DNA of 64,000 nt, taken from JAAYHG01 sp012735455 (lineage in GTDB: Bacteria; Bacillota; DTU030; DUMP01). Positions 18,592 through 27,581 of the stretch are shown here, piece after piece (the stretch's first letter is position 1; each line of letters begins with the position of its first letter). The notes under the pieces are model-generated. The model made no database searches, was not told the DNA's origin, and saw nothing but the letters and a program-made list of their open reading frames with translations. The DNA lies in NCBI GenBank assembly GCA_050951365.1, contig JBMNIX010000002.1, positions 62,001 to 126,000 on the forward strand. Direction: 5' to 3'. The position numbers were made by a program, and so were the translations under genes.

Positions 18592-19473
18592 GTGAAGAAG
18601 CGCTTAGTTAAGCTATTCGGACTAGAAGAATATACCGCGCAGGAGGTGCGGCAAATACCGCTGGCCGATATCCGTGCCAATCCCTTTCAACCTCGGCGAG
18701 AATTCAACGAACAGGATCTTCTAGAACTGGCGTCTAGTATTGAAAGGTACGGTGTCTTACAGCCAGTACTGGTGCGTTTTGTGGAGGGTGGTTTTGAGCT
18801 GATTGCAGGCGAGAGGCGTGTACGTGCCTGTCGTCTGCTTAAGCTAAAGACAATCCCTGCTCTGGTACGTGAAATGACGGACCAGGATGTGGCTGTTTTG
18901 GCCCTCTTGGAAAACCTCCAGCGGAAGGACTTGTCTTTTTGGGAAGAGGCAGAGGGCTATGCCCGCCTGCTGGCGGAATTTGGACTGACCCAGGAGGAAC
19001 TGGCTCGACGCGTAGGCAAGAGTCAGTCAACAATCGCCAATAAACTACGGTTGCTGCGTCTTCCCAGCAGCATTCGCGAAAATATTTCCCGGGAAATACT
19101 CAGCGAACGACACGCGCGGGCGTTGCTTCGTCTTCCGGATGAGACGAGTCAGGAAAAGTTGGCTGAACGTATTGTGCGCGAGGGCCTCACCGTTCAGGCC
19201 ACAGAAGCTTTAGTGGCGAAGATAATGGACAAGGGGAAAAAGAAGTGCCGCGGGCCGCGGTTGGTCAGGGTATACAAGGACATCCGGCTATTTCTCAATA
19301 GTGTGCGTCGGGCGGCGCAAGAGTTGAAAAAGGCTGGATTAGAAGTGGCCGTAAGCGAGGTGGAGACGGAGACAGGTTGGGAGATAAGGGTGCTTGTGCC
19401 TAAGCAGGAACGTGGAAAGGGCAAACCAAGGGCCAGAGATGATGCAACTGGCATGCCTAGAGGAGAGGAATAG
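18592..19473 (+). CDS. noc: Nucleoid occlusion protein Noc (ParB-like CTPase family)
   Basis: A 293-residue ParB paralogue. In B. subtilis Noc binds many sites across the chromosome and the membrane and keeps FtsZ away from the nucleoid. The N-terminal start MKKRLVKLFGLE resembles the amphipathic membrane-targeting helix of Noc. The ParB-type nucleotide domain has NPFQPRREF, AGERRVRACRLLK and ENLQRKDLSFWEEAEGY. The DNA-reading helices follow (LTQEELARRVGKSQSTIANKLRLLRLP). Position after rsmG fits Noc, and a second, parA-linked parB lies at 29 kb. The gene carries its own probable target site (19083-19098). Confidence 0.93.
   Translation: MKKRLVKLFGLEEYTAQEVRQIPLADIRANPFQPRREFNEQDLLELASSIERYGVLQPVLVRFVEGGFELIAGERRVRACRLLKLKTIPALVREMTDQDVAVLALLENLQRKDLSFWEEAEGYARLLAEFGLTQEELARRVGKSQSTIANKLRLLRLPSSIRENISREILSERHARALLRLPDETSQEKLAERIVREGLTVQATEALVAKIMDKGKKKCRGPRLVRVYKDIRLFLNSVRRAAQELKKAGLEVAVSEVETETGWEIRVLVPKQERGKGKPRARDDATGMPRGEE
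19083..19098. promoter_or_regulatory. Noc-binding site (NBS) inside noc
   Basis: TATTTCCCGGGAAATA is a perfect 16-bp palindrome. Its central 14 bases, ATTTCCCGGGAAAT, match the NBS consensus known from B. subtilis. It encodes NISREI in the noc frame. Confidence 0.85.
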
Positions 19474-19497
19474 TGTCAGAGAGGAAGGAGTTTTTCG

Positions 19498-19997
19498 GGC
19501 CTGGCCGGGCAAGCTACAGTGGGGCTGGAGATTCTGTCTGAGCTACCAGAGGTAGCTGCCCTGGTGGTACCTGTCGGAGGCAGTGGCTAATCGGTGGAAT
19601 CGGTGCAGTGGCCAAGGTATTGAAACCAAGTATTAAGGTTATTGGTGTTCAGGGGGAAACCTCACTTGCCCTTTATGATGCCCTGAAGACTGGTGGGATT
19701 GTAAGGTGTCCCGTGGGAACGACCTTGGCTGAAGGGCTGGCAGGTAACGCCTATAAAGAGATATTGCCTTTCCTGCAGGAAGTGGTAGACGAGATGGTCC
19801 TCGTTTCGGAGGAGGAGATTGCCCGGGGTATGCGCTGGCCTATACTCACGGGTGGGCAGGTGGTAGAGGCGGCCAGGGCTGTAGGGGTAGCGGCGTTGTT
19901 GGCAGAAAAGTTTACGTTGCCGCCCGGACCTACATTGTTTGTGGTAAGGGGCGGTAACGTGGATGCCGCCGTGTTGCGTGAGGTTGTTGCTGGTTAA
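19498..19997 (+). pseudogene. Threonine/serine dehydratase remnant, C-terminal half
   Basis: The sequence begins inside the enzyme (GLAGQATVGLEILSELPEV), runs through the PLP phosphate-binding loop VVPVGGSG and hits TAA at 19588. A one-base shift restores LIGGIGAVAKVLKPSIKVIG, and the frame then stays open from 19608 to the stop at 19997. The first 150 or so residues, including the PLP lysine, are absent; only 24 bases separate it from noc. The remaining part resembles catabolic threonine dehydratase (TdcB/IlvA) catalytic-domain sequence. It cannot be active. Confidence 0.8.
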
Positions 19998-20008
19998 GGA
20001 GAGCTGAA

Positions 20009-20698
20009 GTGTGCGAAAAGGAGGCGTGGGCAGTGTGCAGCTGGCAACAAATAAGGGCGGCTCTGGTTTTTCTGCTGATCCTGGCTGTCTTGCTTGCTTA
20101 TTCTGGCGCGGGCTGGGCTCAGGTGGAGCAGGCAGGGAAAAAGGATGGGCACGATGAGAAAAAGCTGGCGGTACAGCACTGGGCCTGGGCGAGTGCGCAG
20201 GCGTTGGTGGCTGCTGGTATTGGCGGAGAAGAGCTGGAAGCGGCTGTTGCCAGTGAAGAAGGTCAAGGCTTAGATGAAGCGATAAGCCCACTGGAGTGGA
20301 ATGCGTACGTAGCCGGGGCAACGGGTAGTGATCCTGGCCCAGGCGAGGTAGGGGATGAACGCTACTGGTTCTATGTTTACACTGCCAGTGAGGACAGCGG
20401 TACGCGGTCGGTGGTTTCGCGGGGCTACGCCATTGCTGGTTTGGCCAAGATCGGTAATATGTTTGGTCTTGTACCTGGCTCAGGCGGGCCTTTACAGCAT
20501 TTGCTGCGCTTCCCCGATTGGCGATGGTTGGATGAAAAAGGATACGCCGAGCTGTGGGAGTCTATGATAGCGTTAGGGCTGGTGTCCGGTTACCCGGATG
20601 GTACCCTGCGGCCTGAAAAGCCCCTTACCCGGGGTGAAGCAGCAGTCTTATTGAAGGGTTGGTTGGAGTTACGAGATGAGAAAGGCAGTAAAAATTAA
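20009..20698 (+). CDS. Secreted SLH-domain protein
   Basis: A 229-residue protein from a GTG at 20009 with AAGGAGAG upstream. The N-terminus has a charged start, a hydrophobic stretch (ALVFLLILAVLLAYSGAG) and a likely signal-peptidase site after GWAQ. The C-terminal 60 residues contain an S-layer-homology repeat, YAELWESMIALGLVSGYPDG followed by TLRPEKPLTRGEAAVLL; an earlier degenerate repeat may start near residue 95. SLH domains bind cell-wall polymers, so the protein is probably surface-attached. The middle region is unrecognised. It follows the dehydratase remnant by 11 bases. Confidence 0.75.
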   Translation: MCEKEAWAVCSWQQIRAALVFLLILAVLLAYSGAGWAQVEQAGKKDGHDEKKLAVQHWAWASAQALVAAGIGGEELEAAVASEEGQGLDEAISPLEWNAYVAGATGSDPGPGEVGDERYWFYVYTASEDSGTRSVVSRGYAIAGLAKIGNMFGLVPGSGGPLQHLLRFPDWRWLDEKGYAELWESMIALGLVSGYPDGTLRPEKPLTRGEAAVLLKGWLELRDEKGSKN

Positions 20699-21128
20699 AC
20701 CTCTGTGGGGTAGGTCCAGGATTAAGTGCCAGAAGCTTGGACAGCCGGGGACGATATCTTTATAGGGATGGCAAGGCTATAGTGGTGAGGGAAGGTTGAT
20801 AGCAAGACCGGCAAGAAGGTCGGCAAAATGATTCTAGAGGATGCGGTTACTTGAATGGCGGGTAGAAAATTGGCAATTAATTAGAACCCCCCCGATAGGG
20901 GGATACAATAAGCTGGGTTTCGGTGAACCCTGCGTTGGGAGTGCTAAGGGGCAGGCTTATGGTTAGCGGATACGATTCTCTTGTCCTGTGTCTTGGGAGT
21001 CAGGGTCTGTTTACGGCTAGAATACCAGTGTTGGGTAAGGCTGATACTTTGCAAACAAGGGGCTTTGCTTTTCAAGGGGAACTGAAGAGGTTTTCAGCGG
21101 CGGTTCACATAAGGAGTGGGATAAAAGA
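20699..21128. other. 430-base stretch without a supported gene
   Basis: No frame here has good codon pattern or a start with a ribosome site. Short coding-like pieces (YLYRDGKAIVVREG and DSKTGKKVGKMILEDAV) occur in different frames near 20755-20850, each closed by a stop, so this may be a decayed gene. A small C7/G5 hairpin lies near 20886-20902. The genes on both sides converge. Confidence 0.5.
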
Positions 21129-22013
21129 TTAGCGCCGTTGGGTGAGCACAGCCAAGATGATAAGCGTTCCGCCAATTAGCTCCCGGACTGTGAGCTGCTC
21201 CGCCAATACCAGATAGCCAAGAAGCGCGGTGAAGAGTGGCTCCAAGGTGCCCACTATGGTGGTGCGGGCGGGACCGATGCGGGAGATGGCTGCCAGAAGT
21301 GCTGCCAAGGCAATCACGGTGGGTACCAAGGCCAAGAAGGCCAGAAGAAGGCCTGTGGTTGGGCCGGGGAGAGAGCTGGGAAGAGTGCTGCTGCAGGCTG
21401 CCATGAGTATAAAGACAAGGGCGGATATCCCAGTGGCCCAAGTGCTTAGCGTGTATACGGGCACTGCCTGTAATGAACGGCTGCTTACCAAGACATAGGC
21501 GGCATTCAGAAGCGCAGCGGTCAGGGCTAGCAAAAGTCCGGTGGTGGGGATGTTGCCACTGGGTGATCCGCTGATGATGATAAGACCAGCCAAGGTGAGC
21601 GCCAAGCCTATAAGACGGTTAGTGTTAATAGGCTCTTGCAGGAAGAGAGCGCTGCCGATGGTGACAAAGGTGGGATAAAGATAAAAAAGGAGAATGGCTA
21701 GCCCGGCGGGTATGTAGACAAAGGTGTAGAACAGGGCTAGCACAGTGAAAGCCTGCAGCAGCCCGGTGGCAATAAAAGTCCCTCGCGCTGCGCGCAGCGG
21801 GTTTTCTTTCAGGGAGTAGCGAGCCAGGAGCCAAAAGGCAAGGGCAGCTAAGGAAAACCGCCAGACAAGGACGGTAAGTGGCGCAAGGCCTTGGGCGTAG
21901 AGTAGCTTGGCGACAATAGCTTCCGTGCTGTAGCTGAGGGCGGAAACGAGTGCCAAGATAAAGCCTATTGTTTCGCCGGGTTTTGGGGTGTGACTTGGAA
22001 GGTTGGTGTCCAC
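21129..22013 (-). CDS. EamA/DMT-family transporter, ten membrane segments
   Basis: A 294-residue drug/metabolite exporter-type permease with two EamA repeats of five helices each. The first starts IGFILALVSALSYSTEAIVAK and ends LALTLAGLIIISG; the second runs from TTGLLLALTAALLNAAYVL to GGTLIILAVL. The motif GTLEPLFTALLGYLVLAEQL is the conserved end-of-repeat signature. Family members export amino acids or metabolites, or act in uptake; the substrate is unknown. It lies 87 bases after the large flavoprotein gene, separated by a strong hairpin. Confidence 0.88.
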   Translation of the reverse strand: MDTNLPSHTPKPGETIGFILALVSALSYSTEAIVAKLLYAQGLAPLTVLVWRFSLAALAFWLLARYSLKENPLRAARGTFIATGLLQAFTVLALFYTFVYIPAGLAILLFYLYPTFVTIGSALFLQEPINTNRLIGLALTLAGLIIISGSPSGNIPTTGLLLALTAALLNAAYVLVSSRSLQAVPVYTLSTWATGISALVFILMAACSSTLPSSLPGPTTGLLLAFLALVPTVIALAALLAAISRIGPARTTIVGTLEPLFTALLGYLVLAEQLTVRELIGGTLIILAVLTQRR

Positions 22014-22054
22014 TGAGGGGCCTCCTTATCATTATCAAAAAGGTAGGTAGGGTA

Positions 22055-22098
22055 ATAAAGGTAGAGGAGGAAGTCAGGTCTTCCTCCCCTACCTTTAT
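22055..22098 (-). terminator. Long hairpin between flavoprotein gene and EamA gene
   Basis: Two 19-base arms (22055-22073 and 22080-22098) pair with one mismatch around a 6-base loop, starting two bases after the stop of the 22101-25748 gene. There is no clean T-run, so it may be a terminator, an mRNA stabiliser or a processing site. TTATCATTAT occurs on both sides (22026-22035 and 22095-22104). Confidence 0.55.
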
Positions 22099-22100
22099 CA

Positions 22101-25100
22101 TTATTTTGCTGAAAGACCTAGGTCTTTTAGATGGGCCAGGAAGGATGTCACCTGGGGCGGATGAGCAGGCTCGGCTAGAGTACAGTCGGGGCAGAAAAGA
22201 CGCGGGGTAACACCAAGGGCTTTGAAGTCGTCCCAGGAGAAGGGTGGCTGCGGGAGGGAAGGCACCAGGGCCCTGATTTCACTCTGAATGTCCTTTTCCG
22301 TATTCAGCTCCTCTGGGCTTCCTAAGACCCGACCTAGGGTGAGAAGGGTTTGCCACCCAGCAGGCAGATCCGTCTTAAGGGCCGCTCTCAGTGTTGCCTG
22401 CCTGCCGTCGGTGGTGGTGATGGTGCCTGTGGTGGCTGCGGGCTCGGGGAGGGGCAGCACAACATGGGCCAAGGCCGTGGTGGCCGTGTGCCGATCGCTG
22501 GCCACCACAAGGAGTTTTAGCTTAGCGAGGGCATTTGCCAAGTTGTCATCGATTGCTGCCGGGTCCTCGCCCCAAACAAAGAGTGAGGTTATTGTTCCTG
22601 CCTGAAGGGCGCGTACCAGTTCGACCCCGTTAAGGCCTGGTTCTGTCGAGAGACGGCCCCAAAGGGTTTGAAGTTGTTGACGGGCACCCTCATCCTCTGC
22701 TCTGCGCCAACCTGGAAGGAGGTAGGGAGTGGCACCGAGGTTCAGGAGGCCTTGGCTGTTGCCGTAGGGCCTTAAGGCCACGATTCCTTGACGCGGCCGA
22801 CCAAGTTTACCTGTTATCAGGGCTAGGGCTGCGGCGAGGGCGGCTGCTCCCGGTAGAGATGTATCCACCAGGAGAAGCGGGTTCTTGGCCTTAAGGTAGT
22901 TGCTCAATAGTTCCTGAGCTTCATCCAAGGTGAGGTTGGCGTCGGCTGCTAGCTTCGTCAATGGGAACCCGGCTAGTCTAGCCTGGAACTCAGCCAATCC
23001 GTCAGGTGTGCCCAGTGGCAGCTCAGCAGGTGGGTTGCCTTTAAGGTAGAGTGCCGCCAGCAAGGCCAAGGCGGACTGCGGGCTTACAGCTGTGCGGGCA
23101 GCGGGCAGTTCCTCGCTGAAACTGCCATTTGTCTTCTCTCGCAGGGTGATGGCACAACCCTGGCTGAAGGCTCGGTGCAGGAGGACAGTAGCTGCGGGAT
23201 AGTGGCGTTGTAGATCCCGGGCCACACCCAGGATAAAGTCTGCGTGCGGGAGCTCGGAAAGGGTATTTGGTGAGGCTGGTATTCCCAGGCTGGTCAGGAG
23301 TTCATCGGCACCGTACTCACCGAGAGTGGTTACAGTGTTGGTATTAAGGGTCGTACGGGCCAGCTTAGCTGCCAGGTAGGCCTCTTCATTGGTGATAGTT
23401 GGGGACAGCAGGAAGGCTGTACCGTTATCATTGCTCTTGATGGCCAAGACTGCTTTGGCCAGGTAGGCCCAGACGTCCTCGTAGGTTGCAGGCTTACCTG
23501 CTAGTAAGGGCTTGGTGATGGGTTTGTTGGGCCGCTGTACGAGGCCAAAGCGACCCTGGACGCAAAGATTTCCATCAGTCGGAGGGCTAGCTGGAACAGG
23601 AGTAGTACGCACCAGGAGGTCTCCGCGTGTCTCTAAATTCACCTCACAGCCGAGGCCGCAGAGAGTACAAGTACTTGGGGTGGCCGTAAGCTCCCAAGGT
23701 CCTTGTTTAATGAGGGGCGCCTTTTCCGCCAAGGCACCGGTAGGGCAGACCGCGACGCACTGACCGCAGGCGTCACAACCGCTTTCGGCTAAAGGCAGAT
23801 CAAAGGCAGGTTTGATGACGGCGTCAAATCCTCGGTGTACGAGACCAAGGGCGCCGATGCCTCGCACCTCGTCGCAGACCCGGACACACTGGGCACAGAG
23901 GATGCACTTGTTCGGGTCGCGGATCAGGAAGGGGTGTTCAGCTAGGTCGTAATCGTGAGTTTCACCATAGAAGCGCTCAGCGTTGGCCCCGTACTCAGCG
24001 GCATAAACGCGTAGTTTACACTCAAAGTAGTCCTGGCAGCCGCAGGCCAGACAGCGCTCTGCTTCCTGGCGGGCGGCTTCCTCGCTGAGGGCGGCCTCTA
24101 TTTCGCGGAAGTCCTTGACGCGAGTTGAGGGTTCTTGCGCTTTTATTGTCACGCGTTCTTTCTTTGCGTGCTGCACGAAGTCCTCAGGTGTGAGGTCGGT
24201 ACGTTTGACAACGTAGGGCTCAACGAAGGGGCGAAGTTGTCCGTTAAGGTAGGAGTCTATTGCCAACGCGGCTTTGCGCCCACCGGCCACAGCTTGAATG
24301 GCTATGTCCGGGCCGGTTACGGCGTCTCCAGCGGCAAAGACACCAGGGAGCGAGGTTTGGAAAGTGCTTTCATCTACAGCAATGCAACCGCGGCGGCTGG
24401 TGGCTAGACCTGGGATACCACTGAGGTCCACGCGTTGGCCGATGGCGGCGATGACCGTATCCACCGCTATGTCAAACTCGGAGCCTGGGATAGGTTCAGG
24501 CCTCTGGCGGCCCGAAGCGTCTGGTGCCCCCAGGCGCATCTTCTGACAAGTGAGGGCTGTGATTTGGCCATCTTTACCCTCCACCTTTACAGGAGCAGTA
24601 AGGTAAATGAACTTTACGCCTTCTTCCATGGCCTCATCGATCTCAGTGGCGCGTGCCGGCATTTCAGCTCGGGAGCGACGGTAAACCACGCTTACTTCCT
24701 TGGCGCCCAGGCGTAGTGCGGTGCGGGCAGCGTCCATGGCAGTGTTACCGCCACCTACCACAGCCACGCGGCCCAGGGGGACAGCTTGTCCCAAGGCTAC
24801 CGCGCGCAGGAACTCGGCACCACCCATAACGGCGGGGAGCTCCTCCCCCGGAACCCCGAGGGGAGTACTTTGTTGTGCGCCCAGGGCCAGGAAGACAGCG
24901 TGAAAGCCCTGTTTTCTAAGGCCAGCCAAGGTGAAGTCCTGGCCTAACTTTTGTTTGGTCTTAAGTTCAATGCCCAGGCTCAGGATAGTGTTTATTTCTT
25001 TATCCAGAACAGCCTTAGGTAAACGATACTGCGGAATGCCGTAGCGCAGCATGCCGCCTGGTTCAGGCAAGGCCTCAAAGATGGTGACTGCGTGGCCGGC

Positions 25101-25748
25101 CAAAGCGAGAAAGTAGGCTGCCGAGAGCCCGGCCGGCCCAGAGCCGATTACGGCTACGCGCTTGCCCGTAGGCCTCTTATGTGTCGGCAGGTAAGGGGTG
25201 GCTGCCTCAAGGTCAACATCGCCTACGAAGCGTTTCAGTGCTGCTAAGGCAATTGGTTCATCCACGAACTTCCCGCGGCGACAGGCGGTTTCACAAGGAT
25301 GGGGACAGATGCGGCCAATTGAGGCCGGAATAGGCAGGACCTCCTTAATTAGGCGAACAGCCTCGCGGTGCTGTCCATTGGCAATGAGGGCGGCGTAGCC
25401 TTGGCAATCGCAGTGTGCCGGGCACTCCTGTATGCAGGGTGCGCGGCAGTCGCCACGGTGGTCGGATAGGAGAAGCTCCAGCGCCAGACGGCGGGCGGAG
25501 GCAATTCTCTCTGATTTGGTGCGCACGATCATGCCATCCGTGGCTTCAGTGGCACAGGAGCGCAGCAGTTTGGGTGTCCCTTCCACTTCGACCACGCAGA
25601 GACCGCATGAAGCGTAAGGTGTCAGGTTTGCGGCTTGGCAGAGAGTTGGGATTGCAATCCCGTGATCCTGTGCCGCCTGGAGTATTGTTTGGCCCCGAGG
25701 TATGCTTAGCTCGTGGCCATCAATGTTAATGTTGATGGTAGAGCCCAT
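22101..25748 (-). CDS. Fused GltD-like / NuoG-like iron-sulfur flavoprotein, 1215 aa
   Basis: Domains in order: a 2Fe-2S plant-type ferredoxin (Cys37, 48, 51, 65); a NuoG His-Cys 4Fe-4S motif (DHRGDCRAPC); a GltD/NfnB-type FAD and NADPH oxidoreductase (CPHPCETACRRG, VIGSGPAGLSAAYFLALAGH, VVGGGNTAMDAARTALRLG, ASRRG to GDAVTGPDIAIQAVAGGRKA); two ferredoxin 4Fe-4S sites (CILCAQCVRVCDEVRG, CDACGQCVAVCPTG); and a molybdopterin-oxidoreductase-like domain with CTLCGLGCEV. The Mo-ligand Cys/Sec of formate dehydrogenases is missing (PTITNEEAYLAAKLART), so it is not an FDH. With the NuoF and NuoE genes it resembles the Sporomusa-type transhydrogenase StnABC: bifurcation between NADH, ferredoxin and NADP(H). 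That role is inferred. Confidence 0.85.
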   Translation of the reverse strand: MGSTININIDGHELSIPRGQTILQAAQDHGIAIPTLCQAANLTPYASCGLCVVEVEGTPKLLRSCATEATDGMIVRTKSERIASARRLALELLLSDHRGDCRAPCIQECPAHCDCQGYAALIANGQHREAVRLIKEVLPIPASIGRICPHPCETACRRGKFVDEPIALAALKRFVGDVDLEAATPYLPTHKRPTGKRVAVIGSGPAGLSAAYFLALAGHAVTIFEALPEPGGMLRYGIPQYRLPKAVLDKEINTILSLGIELKTKQKLGQDFTLAGLRKQGFHAVFLALGAQQSTPLGVPGEELPAVMGGAEFLRAVALGQAVPLGRVAVVGGGNTAMDAARTALRLGAKEVSVVYRRSRAEMPARATEIDEAMEEGVKFIYLTAPVKVEGKDGQITALTCQKMRLGAPDASGRQRPEPIPGSEFDIAVDTVIAAIGQRVDLSGIPGLATSRRGCIAVDESTFQTSLPGVFAAGDAVTGPDIAIQAVAGGRKAALAIDSYLNGQLRPFVEPYVVKRTDLTPEDFVQHAKKERVTIKAQEPSTRVKDFREIEAALSEEAARQEAERCLACGCQDYFECKLRVYAAEYGANAERFYGETHDYDLAEHPFLIRDPNKCILCAQCVRVCDEVRGIGALGLVHRGFDAVIKPAFDLPLAESGCDACGQCVAVCPTGALAEKAPLIKQGPWELTATPSTCTLCGLGCEVNLETRGDLLVRTTPVPASPPTDGNLCVQGRFGLVQRPNKPITKPLLAGKPATYEDVWAYLAKAVLAIKSNDNGTAFLLSPTITNEEAYLAAKLARTTLNTNTVTTLGEYGADELLTSLGIPASPNTLSELPHADFILGVARDLQRHYPAATVLLHRAFSQGCAITLREKTNGSFSEELPAARTAVSPQSALALLAALYLKGNPPAELPLGTPDGLAEFQARLAGFPLTKLAADANLTLDEAQELLSNYLKAKNPLLLVDTSLPGAAALAAALALITGKLGRPRQGIVALRPYGNSQGLLNLGATPYLLPGWRRAEDEGARQQLQTLWGRLSTEPGLNGVELVRALQAGTITSLFVWGEDPAAIDDNLANALAKLKLLVVASDRHTATTALAHVVLPLPEPAATTGTITTTDGRQATLRAALKTDLPAGWQTLLTLGRVLGSPEELNTEKDIQSEIRALVPSLPQPPFSWDDFKALGVTPRLFCPDCTLAEPAHPPQVTSFLAHLKDLGLSAK

Positions 25749-25760
25749 GATTTCTCCCCC

Positions 25761-27554
25761 CTAGTCTATCTGAATGGCTTGGAAGCGGCAGGCTTGATAG
25801 CAGGTCTGGCAGCGGGTGCATTTTTCTGGATCAATAGTGTGTGGCTTTCCGCGTTCCCCGCTGATGGCGCCCACTGGACAGACCCGGGCACAAAGGCCGC
25901 AGCCGCGGCAGGCGTCAGGATCAATGGAAAGGGTGAGAAGGGCCCGACACTGATGGGAGGGGCACTTCTTGTCGCGAATGTGGGTTTCGTACTCGGAGCG
26001 GAAGTAGCGGAGTGTAGTGAGGACGGGGTTGGGTGCGGTTTGACCAAGGCCGCAGAGAGCCGTTTCCTTTACTTGTTTGGCTACTTCTTCGAGGGTGGGT
26101 AGGTCCTCTTCTCTGCCCTGGCCTTGAGTAATGCGCTCCAGGATCTCCAGCATACGTTTGGTGCCCAGGCGACAGGCGATACATTTGCCGCACGACTCCT
26201 TCTGTGTAAACTCCAGAAAGAACCGAGCCATGTCCACCATACAGGTATCTTCATCCATAACCACCATACCGCCAGAACCCATAATGGCGCCAGTGGCGGT
26301 GATGGATTCATAATCTACCGGGGTGTCCAACAGGTGTTCGGGTATACAGCCACCGGAGGGTCCGCCCAGCTGTACCGCCTTGAATTTCTTACCGTCGCGA
26401 ATGCCGCCGCCGATGCCGTAAATGACCTCCCGGAGTGTAATGCCCATGGGTACTTCCACCAGTCCGCTGGACACTACCTTGCCCACCAGGGCAAAGACCT
26501 TGGTACCGGGGCTTTTGGTAGTACCTTGACTGGCGAAGGCAGTGCTACCGTTTTGAATTATCCAGGGCACATTGGCAAAGGTTTCAACGTTGTTGATATT
26601 GGTGGGTTTTTGCCAGAGACCTGCGTTGGCTGGAAAGGGCGGTTTCAGGCGAGGCATGCCGCGTCGACCTTCTAGGGACGCTAAGAGTGCGGTCTCCTCG
26701 CCGCAGACGAAGGCACCTGCTCCTTCTCTGATGTGAATGCGGAAGGAAAAACCGCTGTCTAAAATATTGTCGCCTAAGTAGCCTGCTTCCTCAGCCTGCT
26801 GTAGGGCCATGCGGAGGCGTTGCACCGCCAGGGGATACTCTGCGCGGACATAAACAAACCCTTCGCTAGCGCCGATGGCGTAAGCGGCGATGGCCATGCC
26901 TTCGATAACCCGGTGTGGATCACCCTCCAGGATGCTGCGGTCCATGAAGGCACCAGGATCACCTTCATCGGCATTGCAGATGATGTATTTGGGGCTCCCA
27001 GCAGCGCGGCGGCAGAATTCCCACTTGAGTCCGGTGGGAAAACCGGCTCCACCTCTACCGCGCAGGCCGGAGGCTTTGATTTCGTTTATGACTGTTTCCG
27101 GATTCATTTTGGTCAAAGCTTTGGCAAGGGCTTTGTAACCATCGTTTTTAACGTAACTGGAGATGTCTTCCGGATCGATGCGACCACAATTCTGCAAGAC
27201 AATTCTGCGCTGCTTGCGGTAGAAAGGCAGATCACGATAGCAGGGGACCTTTTGTTTGGTTTCCGGATCTTGGTACAGAAGACGTTCCACAATTTGTTGT
27301 GAGACCAGGTGACTGGAGACTATTTCTGCTACGTCTTCGGGGCGCACGTGGGTGTACATGGTCTCCTCAGGATAGACCACTACCAAGGGGCCCATTTGGC
27401 ACAGACCATGGCAGCCGGTAGTTACGACCTGGATTTCCTGTTTCAGTCCGTGGGCGGCCAATTCTTTTTCAAACTCTGCGCGTATCTTGGTGGAGCTGCC
27501 CGAGGTGCACCCGGTACCACCGCAGATGTGAACTTGTGCGCGGAAGGGTGTCAC
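25761..27554 (-). CDS. NuoF/HydB-like NADH-binding flavoprotein subunit
   Basis: A 597-residue subunit. It has a thioredoxin-like 2Fe-2S domain at the N-terminus (CGGTGCTSGSS and CHGLCQMGP), then the NADH/FMN domain (GLRGRGGAGFPTGLKWEF, CNADEGDPGAFMDRS, CGEETALLASLEG), an SLBB-type segment, the N3-type 4Fe-4S site ESCGKCIACRLGTKRM, and two C-terminal ferredoxin clusters (CRGCGLCARVCPVGAI, CTRCQTCYQACRFQAI). This is the layout of HydB in bifurcating hydrogenases, where the flavin splits electrons between NAD and ferredoxin. It lies 12 bases upstream of the fused subunit and 27 bases after the NuoE-like gene. Confidence 0.92.
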   Translation of the reverse strand: MTPFRAQVHICGGTGCTSGSSTKIRAEFEKELAAHGLKQEIQVVTTGCHGLCQMGPLVVVYPEETMYTHVRPEDVAEIVSSHLVSQQIVERLLYQDPETKQKVPCYRDLPFYRKQRRIVLQNCGRIDPEDISSYVKNDGYKALAKALTKMNPETVINEIKASGLRGRGGAGFPTGLKWEFCRRAAGSPKYIICNADEGDPGAFMDRSILEGDPHRVIEGMAIAAYAIGASEGFVYVRAEYPLAVQRLRMALQQAEEAGYLGDNILDSGFSFRIHIREGAGAFVCGEETALLASLEGRRGMPRLKPPFPANAGLWQKPTNINNVETFANVPWIIQNGSTAFASQGTTKSPGTKVFALVGKVVSSGLVEVPMGITLREVIYGIGGGIRDGKKFKAVQLGGPSGGCIPEHLLDTPVDYESITATGAIMGSGGMVVMDEDTCMVDMARFFLEFTQKESCGKCIACRLGTKRMLEILERITQGQGREEDLPTLEEVAKQVKETALCGLGQTAPNPVLTTLRYFRSEYETHIRDKKCPSHQCRALLTLSIDPDACRGCGLCARVCPVGAISGERGKPHTIDPEKCTRCQTCYQACRFQAIQID

Positions 27555-27581
27555 TTAAAATCCCCCCTATAAGAGTTAGAT

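Noticed and set aside
20923..21132. A 69-codon plus-strand ORF after the SLH gene
   Set aside because: No ribosome site, no recognisable pattern, and it overlaps the convergent EamA gene end.
22101..25748. Formate dehydrogenase catalytic subunit
   Set aside because: The Mo-ligand Cys or Sec and the following active-site motif are absent; the GltD and NuoG parts dominate.
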